Source: CAYTTR01 sp964440805
GTDB taxonomy: Bacteria > Acidobacteriota > Aminicenantia > Aminicenantales > Aminicenantaceae
DNA: 64,000 nucleotides
Assembly: GCA_964440805.1 (NCBI GenBank)
Contig: CAYTTR010000003.1
Location: 1 to 64,000 of the forward strand
Direction: 5' to 3'
Made by a program: the position numbers and the translations under genes
Notes under the pieces: generated by a model
Seen by the model: the letters and a program-made list of their open reading frames with translations, nothing else
The model's database searches: none
Told to the model about the DNA's origin: nothing
Part shown: positions 15,726-24,510 of the stretch, piece by piece
Position numbering within the stretch: position 1 is the stretch's first letter
Layout: every line of letters starts with the position of its first letter

Positions 15726-18317
15726 ATGAAATCATTTCTTCGCCTCTCAGCCGTAACGGTCTTTCTTATTATCCCCTTGCTCCTCTCAGGCCAAACTCCT
15801 CCCGAGGAATTTCTCGGCCACCAAGTTGGAGCAGACCGGAAGCTGGCTGACTACGACCAAATCCTGACTTATTTTCAAAAACTCGATGAAGAATCTCCCC
15901 GATTGAAACTTTTGACCATTGGAGAATCAACCCTGGGAAAACCCCTGATCATGGCTGTTATAACTGCTGAAGAAAACATGGAGCAGCTCGAAAAATTCAG
16001 ATCCATAGCCAAACGTCTTCGGGATGCCAGAGACCTTTCTGAGGAAGAAGCCCGTAAACTGGCCAAAGAAGGAAAAACCATTCTTCTCATTACCTGCAAC
16101 ATCCATGCCACTGAAATTGCCGCCGCCCAAATGTCCCTGGAATTAGCCTATGATCTGGTAACTGGAAACACACCTTTCGATGCCGATAAAGCTCTTAAAG
16201 AGGTAATTGTCCTTTTAGCTCCTACCATCAATCCGGACGGAGAACAAATGGTTACCGAATGGTACCGGAAGTATGTGGGAACCAAGTACGAGGGAGGCCG
16301 GATGCCCTGGCTCTATCATCATTATGCCGGTCATGACAACAACCGTGACTGGTTTATGTTTAACCTCGAGGAATCCCAGGCGGTAACCAAAGTTCTTTAC
16401 CATGACTGGATTCCCCAGATCCATATCGATGAACATCAGATGGGTTCAACCGGAGCCCGCTTGTTTATTCCACCGTTTATGGATCCTCCGGTTCCAACTG
16501 TCCACCCTCTTCTCTGGAGAGGAGTAGCTCTATGCGGCATGAATATGGCCTATGATCTTCAGAAAGAAGGCTTCAAAGGAGTTGTCCACGGCCGGAGCTT
16601 CACTGGCTGGTGGATCGGAGCTTGCGATGATACTTCCTGGCTTCATAACTGTATCGGTCTTCTCAGTGAAATGGCCTCGGTCAAGGTGGCCACTCCTATC
16701 TATATTGATAACATCGAAATTCCCGATTCTTATGTTGAGAAAAGAATGCAGTTTCCTGACCCCTGGACAGGCGGATGGTGGAGACTTCGTGACCTAATTG
16801 AATATGAACTAACTCTTTCCAAAAGCCTGGTCAAAACAGCTTATCTCCATAAAGAGGACTTGCTCTATAATTTTTACCAGATGAACAAGGAATACTGCCA
16901 GCCGCCCCCGAAAGGCCAGCCTTTTGCTTTTGTTATCCATCGTGACCAGGATGATTATCCCACCACTCTCCGCATGCTGGATATTCTTAAGTTTGGTGGG
17001 GTTGAAATCCATCAAGCCCAAGAAGATTTTATTGCCGGCGGGAAATTTTACCCTCAAGGTTCTTTTGTAGTCATGATGTCTCAGCCTTACCGGCCTTACG
17101 CCCAAGCCCTCTTGGAAAAGCAGAAATATCCCGATATGAGGCAGTATCCGGGCGGACCGCCTATCCCTCCCTATGATAACGCCGGCTGGACCCTTCCTCT
17201 TCAAATGGGTGTTACTTGTGATCAAATTGACTCTCCCTTCAAGGCCGAGTTAATAAAACTGGAGGAAATTAGCTATCCGGAACCGGCAACGATTCCCGAT
17301 GCTTCTTATGTAATCCTTGATTCCCGCCTCAACAACTCTTACGCAGCGGTTTTTCCTCTTTTGCTCCAGAAAGCTGAGGTCTATCGTTCCAAAGAAAAAG
17401 TTAAAGCTGAAGATACAAGTTTTGCTCCAGGCAGCTTTATTATAAAAAACACTGCTGATGTTCAAAAAGTTCTCCCCGGGCTTTTAGAAAAATGGCATCT
17501 TCATGCAGGCGGAATTGATGACATCTCTTCTATTCCCAAATCTCCCCTAAAAAAATTCCGGGTCGGCCTTTATCAATCCTGGAGTTCCAACATGGATGAA
17601 GGCTGGACCCGTTATGTCTTTGATGACCTTGAGATTCCTTATACCACTCTCCATAATGATGATTTCAAGGCGAAAAAAAATAAAAAAGTTAACCTGCGAG
17701 AAGGTTATGACGTAATTGTTTTTGCCTCAGAAAATCCCCAAATTATCAAGGAAGGAAAACCTGATCCCAAATCCCGCTGGGCCCGTTATTATACCGAACT
17801 TCCTCCGGAATACCAGGGTGGAATAGGAAAAGAAGGAGTAGAAGCTCTCAAGGAATTCGTTTCTCAGGGAGGAATTCTGGTTACCCTAAATGAGGCCTGT
17901 GAATTGATAATGAAAGAATTCAATCCTCCGGTAACAAATGCTCTGGAAGGAGTAGATAGAAGCAAATTCTTCTGCCCTACTTCCCTGCTCCGGATTGAAG
18001 TCGATAACACCAGTCCGGTTGGCTATGGTCTCCCCAAAGAAGCAGCAGCCATGTTTGCTAACAGCCTGGCCCTGCAAACCAATATACCTTCAGGAGAATG
18101 GGACCGCCATGTAGTTGCCCGGTATCCCAAGGAAGACATTCTTCTCAGCGGCTGGCTTCTGGGAGAGGAATCGATCGCTCGCAAAGCAGCAGTAGTTGAT
18201 GTTACATATAAAAAAGGTCATATCGTCATGATCGGCTTTCGCTGTCAGCACCGGGCTCAATCGCATGGAACCTATAAATTCCTGTTGAACTCCTTATTAT
18301 ACCCTGAAACCGACTGA
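15726..18317 (+). CDS. Secreted M14-family zinc carboxypeptidase
   Basis: About 863 residues from the ATG at 15726, which has GGAGGG six bases upstream; the ATG at 15708 overlaps that site. A signal peptide (MKSFLRLSAVTVFLIIPLLL) precedes an M14 peptidase domain (about 35-370). The first zinc motif is in NIHATEIAAAQM (HxxE), followed by NPDGEQMV, NNRDWFMFNLEES and the downstream zinc/catalytic region HIDEHQMG. The remaining ~450 residues are a family-typical extension containing a glutamine-amidotransferase-like Rossmann segment (YDVIVFASENP...GVEALKEFVSQGGILVTLNE). It probably degrades extracellular or periplasmic peptides, in keeping with the oligopeptide transporter at 20035-21537. A terminator follows. 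Confidence 0.9.
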   Translation: MKSFLRLSAVTVFLIIPLLLSGQTPPEEFLGHQVGADRKLADYDQILTYFQKLDEESPRLKLLTIGESTLGKPLIMAVITAEENMEQLEKFRSIAKRLRDARDLSEEEARKLAKEGKTILLITCNIHATEIAAAQMSLELAYDLVTGNTPFDADKALKEVIVLLAPTINPDGEQMVTEWYRKYVGTKYEGGRMPWLYHHYAGHDNNRDWFMFNLEESQAVTKVLYHDWIPQIHIDEHQMGSTGARLFIPPFMDPPVPTVHPLLWRGVALCGMNMAYDLQKEGFKGVVHGRSFTGWWIGACDDTSWLHNCIGLLSEMASVKVATPIYIDNIEIPDSYVEKRMQFPDPWTGGWWRLRDLIEYELTLSKSLVKTAYLHKEDLLYNFYQMNKEYCQPPPKGQPFAFVIHRDQDDYPTTLRMLDILKFGGVEIHQAQEDFIAGGKFYPQGSFVVMMSQPYRPYAQALLEKQKYPDMRQYPGGPPIPPYDNAGWTLPLQMGVTCDQIDSPFKAELIKLEEISYPEPATIPDASYVILDSRLNNSYAAVFPLLLQKAEVYRSKEKVKAEDTSFAPGSFIIKNTADVQKVLPGLLEKWHLHAGGIDDISSIPKSPLKKFRVGLYQSWSSNMDEGWTRYVFDDLEIPYTTLHNDDFKAKKNKKVNLREGYDVIVFASENPQIIKEGKPDPKSRWARYYTELPPEYQGGIGKEGVEALKEFVSQGGILVTLNEACELIMKEFNPPVTNALEGVDRSKFFCPTSLLRIEVDNTSPVGYGLPKEAAAMFANSLALQTNIPSGEWDRHVVARYPKEDILLSGWLLGEESIARKAAVVDVTYKKGHIVMIGFRCQHRAQSHGTYKFLLNSLLYPETD

Positions 18318-18328
18318 GATGATTTATG

Positions 18329-18360
18329 GGGAGGGAGAAATCTCCCTCCCTATTTCTATT
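18329..18360 (+). terminator. Likely intrinsic terminator of the M14 peptidase gene
   Basis: Nine-base stem GGGAGGGAG / CTCCCTCCC with loop AAAT, followed by TATTTCTATTTAAT. It begins 12 bases after the stop codon. The tail is T-rich but interrupted. Confidence 0.65.
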
Positions 18361-18516
18361 TAATAAGGCAACTTTATAACTATAATAGAAATAGTGCTCT
18401 TTTTTATTAAAACAATTGAAAATCATAATATGTACATCTCATCCAATAATTTCACCTATGAAATAGAAACATAAATAATAATTACCTGCTTCTTTGGAAG
18501 CATCCTCAAAACCGTG

Positions 18517-18666
18517 ATAAGAGGAAGGGTATGGGATGAGGAATCCCCTATGAGGGCAGAGCGGGCATGGTTCCTCTCCGGAGGAGAGGAGAGCGAAGCC
18601 CGAATGGGAGCGAGATTCCTCGCTGGGGAATCGAGCGGGTGACGAATCCCATACCCTTCCTCTTAT
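18517..18666. repeat. E3 palindromic element with perfect 21-bp inverted ends
   Basis: ATAAGAGGAAGGGTATGGGAT (18517-18537) and its exact reverse complement (18646-18666) bracket a GC-rich centre with GGAATC and CGGAGGAGAGGAGAG pieces that can fold further. It is about 150 bases, non-coding, between the M14 peptidase terminator and the ArsR gene. A possible decayed relative lies at 27205-27290 (GGTGACCAATCCTATCCCTTCCCCTC). The flanks share GGAAATAGAGATGCTT with 26510. Confidence 0.65.
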
Positions 18667-18780
18667 TTAATAATACAATCCCTATCACGGAAATAGAGAT
18701 GCTTACTGCTTCTTTACATTTATTATTTTATATGTATAATTAATTTATAATGTTATAATTTATGACAATGGGAGTTGGGG

Positions 18781-19110
18781 ATGAAAAAAAAAGATTTTTA
18801 TTTTCTCCATTCCGAAATCTGTAAGACCCTGTCTCATCCAAAGCGACAGGAAATCCTTGATCATCTCCGGGATCAAGAGCTCACAGTCAGCGAATTGGTA
18901 AAAAAAACCAAGATTCCTCAGGCCAACCTTTCCCAGCATTTGGCCTTAATGAGAACCAAGGGAGTAGTTAAAACCCGCCGCCAGGGAGTTAACATTTACT
19001 ATTCTTTAACCAGCCCAAAGATTGTTCAGGCTTTTGATTTGATCAGCGATATCATGAAGGAGTTCATCCACAAACAGAAAAAAACACTTGATTCAGCCAC
19101 AAGAAAGTAA
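18781..19110 (+). CDS. ArsR-family transcriptional regulator
   Basis: A 109-residue winged-helix repressor-type protein. Start set at ATG 18781, with GGGAG upstream; a TTG two codons earlier is possible. The helix-turn-helix covers about residues 37-70 (TVSELVKKTKIPQANLSQHL, then ALMRTKGVVKTRRQGVNIYY wing). It has only one cysteine, in HSEICKTLSHPKR near the N-terminus, so it does not carry the usual two- or three-Cys metal site. The gene is 17 bases upstream of a DsrE-family gene on the same strand. In known pairs of this type the ArsR member responds to sulfur or persulfide status; that role here is an inference. Confidence 0.9.
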   Translation: MKKKDFYFLHSEICKTLSHPKRQEILDHLRDQELTVSELVKKTKIPQANLSQHLALMRTKGVVKTRRQGVNIYYSLTSPKIVQAFDLISDIMKEFIHKQKKTLDSATRK

Positions 19111-19127
19111 TTTTCAGTTATTCGCTC

Positions 19128-19607
19128 ATGCCATCAGCCAACAATAAGCTTTCCCTGATTGTTTTCAGCGGCGATATGGATAAATTAGTGGCTGCTTTCA
19201 CTCTTGCCACTGGTGCCGCTGCCTCCGGCATGGAAGTCACCATGTTTTTTACTTTCTGGGGATTACGAGCCTTGAAGAAAAAAACACTTTCAGGCAGAAG
19301 TTTTTTCGGCCGCCTCCTGGGTCTTTTTTACGGAGGTGATATCAATCGGGCTTCGCCCAGCAAACTGAGCTTCGGCGGCCTGGGCCGGTGGATGTTCAAG
19401 AAAATGATGAAAGCCAAAAAAGTTCCTTCCCTGGTTGAATTAAGAAAAACTGCTGTTGAGCTGGGAGTTAAACTTTACGGCTGCCAGATGAGCATGGAAG
19501 TGATGGAAATTCCCAGGGAAAAGATGATTGACGAAGTCAGCCGGTGTGTGGGAGTGGCTTCATTTCTGGAACAAGCTCGCCAATCAGATATAACCCTGTT
19601 TATCTAA
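19128..19607 (+). CDS. DsrE/DsrF/DrsH-like sulfur-relay family protein
   Basis: A 159-residue protein with the DsrE-like fold of COG2210: LSLIVFSGDMDKLVAAFTLA at the N-terminus, an Ala/Gly-rich loop (TGAAASGMEVTMFFTFWG), and a conserved cysteine in KLYGCQMSMEVM near residue 125. The family carries persulfide sulfur on such a cysteine or is a peroxiredoxin-like redox protein. The second cysteine in EVSRCVGVA could take part in redox exchange. It is in an apparent two-gene operon with the ArsR regulator. No dsr or sox genes are nearby. It ends a few bases before the convergent YjbQ gene. Confidence 0.88.
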   Translation: MPSANNKLSLIVFSGDMDKLVAAFTLATGAAASGMEVTMFFTFWGLRALKKKTLSGRSFFGRLLGLFYGGDINRASPSKLSFGGLGRWMFKKMMKAKKVPSLVELRKTAVELGVKLYGCQMSMEVMEIPREKMIDEVSRCVGVASFLEQARQSDITLFI

Positions 19608-19618
19608 CCAAAGCGTTT

Positions 19619-20038
19619 CTATTCTCCCATTATTTTAACCAGAACCTTTTTATTTCTCCTCCCGTCAAATTCCCCATAAAAAATTTGCTCCCACGGACCA
19701 AAATCAAGCTCTCCTTTTGTCACTGCCACTACCACTTCCCGGCCCATGATGGTTCTTTTCAAGTGGGCATCAGCGTTGTCCTCGCCTGTCCTGTTATGAC
19801 GATACCTTGAAAGTGGTTCATAAGGAGCCAGCTTTTCCAGCCATTCAAGGAAATCATGGTGGAGACCGGATTCATCATCATTGATGAAAACACTGGCCGT
19901 TATATGCATGGCATTTACTAAGCATAATCCTTCCTTTACTCCACTCTTCTTGACCAGGTCTCTTACCCGGGAAGTAATGTTAATTAGTTGTTGCCTTTTT
20001 TCGGTCTTAAAAATCAAATATTCAGTCAAGACTTTCAT
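19619..20038 (-). CDS. yjbQ: YjbQ-family protein (UPF0047; secondary thiamine-phosphate synthase family)
   Basis: A 139-residue cytoplasmic protein of normal family length. Hallmarks are HITASVFINDDESGLHHD, the conserved EDNADAHLKR, and the C-terminal GPWEQIFYGEFDG. Family members from Escherichia coli have a weak thiamine-phosphate synthase activity, which may not be the physiological role. The start overlaps the stop of the upstream POT transporter gene by four bases (ATGA), so the two are translationally coupled. No thiamine genes are in the window. Confidence 0.93.
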   Translation of the reverse strand: MKVLTEYLIFKTEKRQQLINITSRVRDLVKKSGVKEGLCLVNAMHITASVFINDDESGLHHDFLEWLEKLAPYEPLSRYRHNRTGEDNADAHLKRTIMGREVVVAVTKGELDFGPWEQIFYGEFDGRRNKKVLVKIMGE

Positions 20039-21537
20039 ATCTCCCTCTTAATACTGATGGATATTCCCCCTCCTCCGATTCCAAGGAGGATAAGAGCCTG
20101 AATAAAAACTTTCCATTGAATCTCAGCTGAGAGAAAAAGGGCAGCGACCAGGAAATAAATTCCCAGAGCTGTCATTACAAGATAAACGCCCAGCATGATT
20201 CTACGGGCTTTACGGTTGGATTCCGGAGTATCCTGGGCAAAATGCCGGTTATACCAGAGAAGACCAATTATGCAAAAGACAGCTAGAACAGCAAATATCA
20301 ACCAGAAAAGGCGGATTTGCCCCAAGGCTTCAGGTGCTAAGGGCATTCCCGCCAATACTGCCTGGGGCTCAGGCACCACGGGCTTCAAAATCTTCTCGTA
20401 GAGAATAGCACCGACGTTGCTTCCTACCAGAGAACCAATGACTCCATAAAGAAAAGCATAACCCATATAAACTGCAACTTTGTCCGAGGGAGCCACTATT
20501 CCCACATAACTGTAGTACTTGGGATGGGCTGTCATTTCTCCGATGGAAAAAACCGCTATTCCCAGAACAAAAAACCAGGAATTATGGGTTAGAGCCAGGA
20601 TAATAAAGCCGGTCATCCCGAAAAGTATTCCTACCGACATAACAGGCAGAGGTTTAAGGTTTCTGGTAATCCGGCTTATGAAAACCACCAGTAGAATGAT
20701 GGTTCCCGCATTAATAACAGTCACATGCTCGACATCAAAGTGGAAGGGAATCCCCAGCTTTGCCATGAACTCGTCCACCGGCGAACGGGTAATAAAATCC
20801 CTTAAATACCAGAGAACCGAGCCAAACATCTGAAAGTAAAGAATCCAGAAACAGGAATAAATGACAATCATCAACATGAACCGGGAATCTTTTAAGACCA
20901 ATAGGGCCTCAGCCAGTACTCGCCGGATGCTTTTGGTGCTGGAAGGCTTTTCTGGGTCTTTATAGAGGAAAGCTGCCGGCAGAAGCATTAAAAAGCACCA
21001 AAGGGCTGAGGAAAAGAAAACGTATTTCCAGCTAAAGCCTTTAACCCAGCTAACAAAAAGAGGAGCCAGGAAGGCACCCAGGTTTATGCTCCAGTAGTAA
21101 ACACCAAAACCGAAACCTGAGGTCTCTTTGGTAGTGGTTCTGGCAACAGTCCCTGAGATTATCGGTTTGAAAAGACCGCTTCCTGTGGCCATAAGCAGCA
21201 AAAAGAGAAATATCAAACCGTAGGAAGTGAAATTACCGGCAGCAAAATAACCGGCCGTTAAGAGAGAAAAGGCGGCCAGGAGCATCTTGCGGTACCCCAG
21301 GCGTTCGGCCAGAGCCCCTCCAAATATAGGCATGATATATGTCAGGGCATAGACAAATCCTTGAAGAAATCCCACTGACTGCTCGTCGAAATGAAGTACT
21401 TTGACAAGATAAACGGCCAGTACTGAATTAAGCCCATAATAAGCTCCCCGTTCAAACAGCTCCATCAGATTGGCTACCCAGAAGGTTCGGGGGAATGAAG
21501 TCAAAATATTTACTTTCTTTTTTACCGCTTCTTCCAT
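20035..21537 (-). CDS. POT/PTR-family proton-dependent oligopeptide transporter
   Basis: A 500-residue, roughly 12- to 14-helix major facilitator. Near the N-terminus it has ELFERGAYYGLNSVLAVYLV, which matches the ExxERFxYYG proton-coupling motif of POT transporters with Gly for Phe. The signature GSGLFKPIISGTVAR and FGVYYWSINLGAFLAP also belong to the family. It would import di- and tripeptides with protons across the inner membrane, matching the secreted peptidase at 15726-18317. It is coupled by overlap to yjbQ and lies 26 bases after the dihydroorotate-dehydrogenase-like gene on the same strand, suggesting a three-gene operon. Confidence 0.92.
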   Translation of the reverse strand: MEEAVKKKVNILTSFPRTFWVANLMELFERGAYYGLNSVLAVYLVKVLHFDEQSVGFLQGFVYALTYIMPIFGGALAERLGYRKMLLAAFSLLTAGYFAAGNFTSYGLIFLFLLLMATGSGLFKPIISGTVARTTTKETSGFGFGVYYWSINLGAFLAPLFVSWVKGFSWKYVFFSSALWCFLMLLPAAFLYKDPEKPSSTKSIRRVLAEALLVLKDSRFMLMIVIYSCFWILYFQMFGSVLWYLRDFITRSPVDEFMAKLGIPFHFDVEHVTVINAGTIILLVVFISRITRNLKPLPVMSVGILFGMTGFIILALTHNSWFFVLGIAVFSIGEMTAHPKYYSYVGIVAPSDKVAVYMGYAFLYGVIGSLVGSNVGAILYEKILKPVVPEPQAVLAGMPLAPEALGQIRLFWLIFAVLAVFCIIGLLWYNRHFAQDTPESNRKARRIMLGVYLVMTALGIYFLVAALFLSAEIQWKVFIQALILLGIGGGGISISIKREI

Positions 21538-21563
21538 TTTATCCCATCCTTTCTCCCGTCCAT

Positions 21564-22550
21564 CTATTGGGAATATGTTTTTACATACTGAGCCCTGAGG
21601 AGCATTTCGGCTTCTCCCAGTTCTCTGTAAATAAGTTCTCTGGTTTTAAAAGATAATTCTCCCTTAAAATCCTGAATAGAGGAAAAGTTTTTCTCCTCCA
21701 TCCAATCTTCAATCTCTTTGAGCATCGTTTTAATCTCTTCTAATCCCTTTTCGTAGAAGAGAGAACAAACCTGAACTGCTGAAGCACCGGTCAGAAGAAG
21801 CTTCAAGCAATCCCGGCCGTTTTTAACGCCGCCCGAGGCGGATAAAGTACCGTCGACTCTGCCTGCCAAAAGGGCAATCCATCTTAAAACATGATGGAAA
21901 TTACCGGCTCCTTTCTGGTTTTTTATCTTTAGGTTATCAAGATCAACGTCAGGTTCAAGAAACCAGTTGAAAAGCACCAAACTGTCGCACCCAGCTTCTA
22001 CCAATCCTCGGCAGAAATGAGGTAGAGAAGTAAATTGATTGGAAATCTTTACCGCTAAGGGAAGACCGGTTACCTCTTTTACCCGGCGTACGATTCTTAG
22101 GTATTCTTTCTCTATTTGATCTCCGTTCTGATCAAGCCTCAATGGAAGAGTATAGATATTTAATTCCAGGCCATCTGCCCCGGCATCTTGGAGTTGTTTG
22201 GCAAAGCGGGGCCATAAGTGAGGAGTTCTGCAGTTAATGCTGGCAATAACCGGGATGCTTATTTTTTTCTTGGCTTCAGAAATTAACCGAACTACTTCCT
22301 GGGGAGCATAATCGAGCAGGGCTCCGCTTCTCAAGTAATCCAAGGCCTCAGGGTAAATACCCGGCGCATCCTCAGAAATATCTTTCTCCAGAAGAAACTG
22401 TTCTTCAAAAATTGATTTAAGAACAACCGCCCCGGCTCCTTCATCCTGGCAGCGAATGACATTATCCAGTTTGGCAACCAGGTCGCTGCTGGCTACAATA
22501 ATCGGATTTTTCAAGGTGAGATTCATATAGGAGGTGGATAAGTCAGGCAT
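21564..22550 (-). CDS. Dihydroorotate dehydrogenase-like FMN oxidoreductase
   Basis: A 328-residue TIM-barrel flavoprotein related to PyrD class 1. It begins LSTSYMNLTLKNPIIVASSD and has the FMN-phosphate-binding segment TLSASGGVKNGRDCLKLLLTGASAVQV. The barrel loop that holds the catalytic base in PyrD reads IASINCRTPHLW. Proteins of this type are annotated dihydroorotate-dehydrogenase-like and may not act on dihydroorotate. There are no pyrimidine genes nearby; the gene is upstream of the POT transporter on the same strand. True substrate not assigned. Confidence 0.85.
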   Translation of the reverse strand: MPDLSTSYMNLTLKNPIIVASSDLVAKLDNVIRCQDEGAGAVVLKSIFEEQFLLEKDISEDAPGIYPEALDYLRSGALLDYAPQEVVRLISEAKKKISIPVIASINCRTPHLWPRFAKQLQDAGADGLELNIYTLPLRLDQNGDQIEKEYLRIVRRVKEVTGLPLAVKISNQFTSLPHFCRGLVEAGCDSLVLFNWFLEPDVDLDNLKIKNQKGAGNFHHVLRWIALLAGRVDGTLSASGGVKNGRDCLKLLLTGASAVQVCSLFYEKGLEEIKTMLKEIEDWMEEKNFSSIQDFKGELSFKTRELIYRELGEAEMLLRAQYVKTYSQ

Positions 22551-22566
22551 AAGACCCTCCTTTCAT

Positions 22567-22824
22567 TAACCTGAATTATTCATAAAAAAGGCCCATACTT
22601 TTTATATCACAAATAGCATTAGTAAATTAAGAGAATTTCATGATTGGTACGTAAAGAAAGTAAGTTTTTAGAAACTATTTCATTAGATTTCATCTTAAAT
22701 CGGCCTTTTTCACCTTTAGGCGAGCCGCGCTTGGCGCATCTGCTTCGTTACAGGACACTTGCCACATCTGCGTGTCCTGTGCCTTGTATCTGCAGCAACC
22801 TCGACTCGTTAATAATCCAGGTTA
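22567..22824 (-). repeat. E2 dispersed element, copy 1
   Basis: About 258 bases with inverted termini: TTAACCTGAATTATTCAT at the left and CGTTAATAATCCAGGTTAA at the right. Its interior, read on the minus strand, matches copy 2 (60890-61172): CGAGTCGAGGTTGC, CAGATGCG-CAAG, and AAAAAGGCCGATTT. It fills the gap between two divergent-looking same-strand genes and contains no gene. Confidence 0.8.
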
Positions 22825-22828
22825 ATTC

Positions 22829-24235
22829 TTAATCAAATATTTTTCCGGGATTACATATTCCTTCCGGATCAAATATTTGTTTAATCCCCTTCATCAAGCG
22901 GATCATTTCTTCATCAGCTACCAGGCTAAAATAAGATTTTTTAACCAGGCCTATCCCATGTTCACCCGAAATATGCCCTCCCCGGTTTTGGCAGTCCCGG
23001 TAAAGCTCATCTCTTATTTTATCAATTTTAGGACGCCATTCATCAGAAGAAAGAGGAGTGCCGGCTCCATCGCGGAACTTACAGCGCATGATATGAGTAT
23101 GGACATTTCCGTCAGCAGCATGGCCGAAAGTAGGCAGCCAGAGGCCGTATTTTTCTGAAACTTGCTGGACTTTTTTAACATGGCCGGCTATTTCGGAGCG
23201 AGGCACCACTATATCAAGAATTTCTATGGTTTCATTCTTAATGGCTTCATATATTTTGCTCCGGATTTCCAGAACCTCTCTCTGTTTTGATGGACTGTCA
23301 GCCACGTAAACATCCAGGGCTCTCTTTTCCAAGCAAATTTCAGCAACTCTCTGAGAAAGATGATCTATTTCAGCCTCAGTTGAAGCATCCAGGATGATTA
23401 AAATATCAGTCTGCCCTTTTCTGGAAGGCCAGGTTTTTCTTAAAAAATCTTCTGTGATTCTTATAACATCCTTGGAGATAAACTCCACAGCCAAAGGTAC
23501 TATCTTGTTTTTACTTAGAGCGGGTACAGTCTCGATGGCCTGTTCCAGGTCTGCAAAAGGAATAATTAGTGACCTGGTTAAGGGAGGTACAGGCTGCAGT
23601 TGAATAATAGCCTTGGTTATAATTCCCAAGGTTCCTTCTGAACCGATTATCAGCTGGAAAAGATTATATCCGGTTGAGCTTTTCATTAGCTTACCGCCGA
23701 GATTCAAAATTTTTCCTCCCGCCAGAACAACTTCCAGTCCCCTGACATAATTGCGTATAACACCATACTTGACTGCCCTGGAACCACCAGCGTTGGTGGC
23801 GATCAGTCCTCCTATCATGGCACTCTCTTCGCCTGGATGAGGAGGAAAAAAAAGCCCTGTCTCTTCTATTGCCTTATAGAACTCTGAAAGCCTCACTCCA
23901 GCTTCAACCACGGCCATTTGATTAATCTGGTCAACCTCCAGTACGCGATTCATTCTTTCTAAGGAAAGGACAATTCCTCCCTTGGAAGGAACACAGCCTC
24001 CGCATAGTCCGGTGGCTCCTCCGCGCGGAGTAACGGGAAATTTTTCCTTGACCGCCAGCTCCATAACGCGGCTCACTTCAGCTGTTGAAGCAGGCTTGAC
24101 CACTACTTCGGGCAGACGGGAAATTTCTTTCAGGGAAAACTCATCATGACTGTAATCACCCATTTTTTCCGGCTCAGTGATAATATTTTCTGAACCGACA
24201 ATTTCATTCAACTGGTTTAAAATAACTTGTCTCAT
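22829..24235 (-). CDS. FAD-linked 2-hydroxyacid oxidase/dehydrogenase (GlcD-like)
   Basis: About 468 residues. The FAD_binding_4 (PCMH) domain spans about 35-215, with PRGGATGLCGGCVPSKGGIV and the segment GSEGTLGIITKA. The C-terminal FAD-oxidase domain ends with HISGEHGIGLVKK, which belongs to the glycolate oxidase GlcD / D-lactate dehydrogenase branch. It would oxidise a 2-hydroxyacid such as glycolate or D-lactate and pass electrons to a partner. GlcE and the Fe-S subunit GlcF are not adjacent, so the acceptor is unknown. I prefer the ATG at 24235 over an upstream TTG at 24253; neither has a clear ribosome binding site. Confidence 0.9.
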   Translation of the reverse strand: MRQVILNQLNEIVGSENIITEPEKMGDYSHDEFSLKEISRLPEVVVKPASTAEVSRVMELAVKEKFPVTPRGGATGLCGGCVPSKGGIVLSLERMNRVLEVDQINQMAVVEAGVRLSEFYKAIEETGLFFPPHPGEESAMIGGLIATNAGGSRAVKYGVIRNYVRGLEVVLAGGKILNLGGKLMKSSTGYNLFQLIIGSEGTLGIITKAIIQLQPVPPLTRSLIIPFADLEQAIETVPALSKNKIVPLAVEFISKDVIRITEDFLRKTWPSRKGQTDILIILDASTEAEIDHLSQRVAEICLEKRALDVYVADSPSKQREVLEIRSKIYEAIKNETIEILDIVVPRSEIAGHVKKVQQVSEKYGLWLPTFGHAADGNVHTHIMRCKFRDGAGTPLSSDEWRPKIDKIRDELYRDCQNRGGHISGEHGIGLVKKSYFSLVADEEMIRLMKGIKQIFDPEGICNPGKIFD

Positions 24236-24338
24236 GATGTTTATTATAACCAAAATAATTTTTTCTGCTTAAAATTAACTTTTTCGGTTCTCTTCCATTC
24301 CCAAGATTGAGTGAGACTTTTATCACCTACAACCAGCT

Positions 24339-24488
24339 TCACCTGATAATTCCGGGGACAGCCACTGAAGTATTATCATGAGTGATGGGGCCACCGGATG
24401 GGCCCTGTTTGGTTTTATCATTGGCGGTAAGGTCAGGACTGATAATTTCCCAGCTTTGTCCCTCATTGGTTGTCTTGAATAAAACCTG
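24339..24488 (-). pseudogene. Remnant of a BNR/sortilin-type (VPS10-like) beta-propeller protein
   Basis: A 50-codon open stretch without a start translates to QVLFKTTNEGQSWEIISPDL followed by TANDKTKQGPSGGPITHDNT. This matches the beta-propeller repeats with BNR box (TTNEGQSWE) of large secreted glycosyl-hydrolase-like proteins common in Acidobacteriota-type genomes. Those proteins are usually about 1000 residues, so only a fragment remains. It is cut off at its upstream side close to a G-box repeat (24494-24510) just behind the transketolase stop codon. I read it as a deletion relic. Confidence 0.7.
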
Positions 24489-24493
24489 TAAAG

Positions 24494-24510
24494 AAGGGGG
24501 ACGTTCCCTT
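24494..24510 (+). repeat. G-box repeat (R), partial copy
   Basis: Only the first hairpin (GGGGGACGTTCCC) is present. It follows directly after the transketolase stop codon on the minus strand and lies at the edge of the BNR remnant. Confidence 0.55.
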
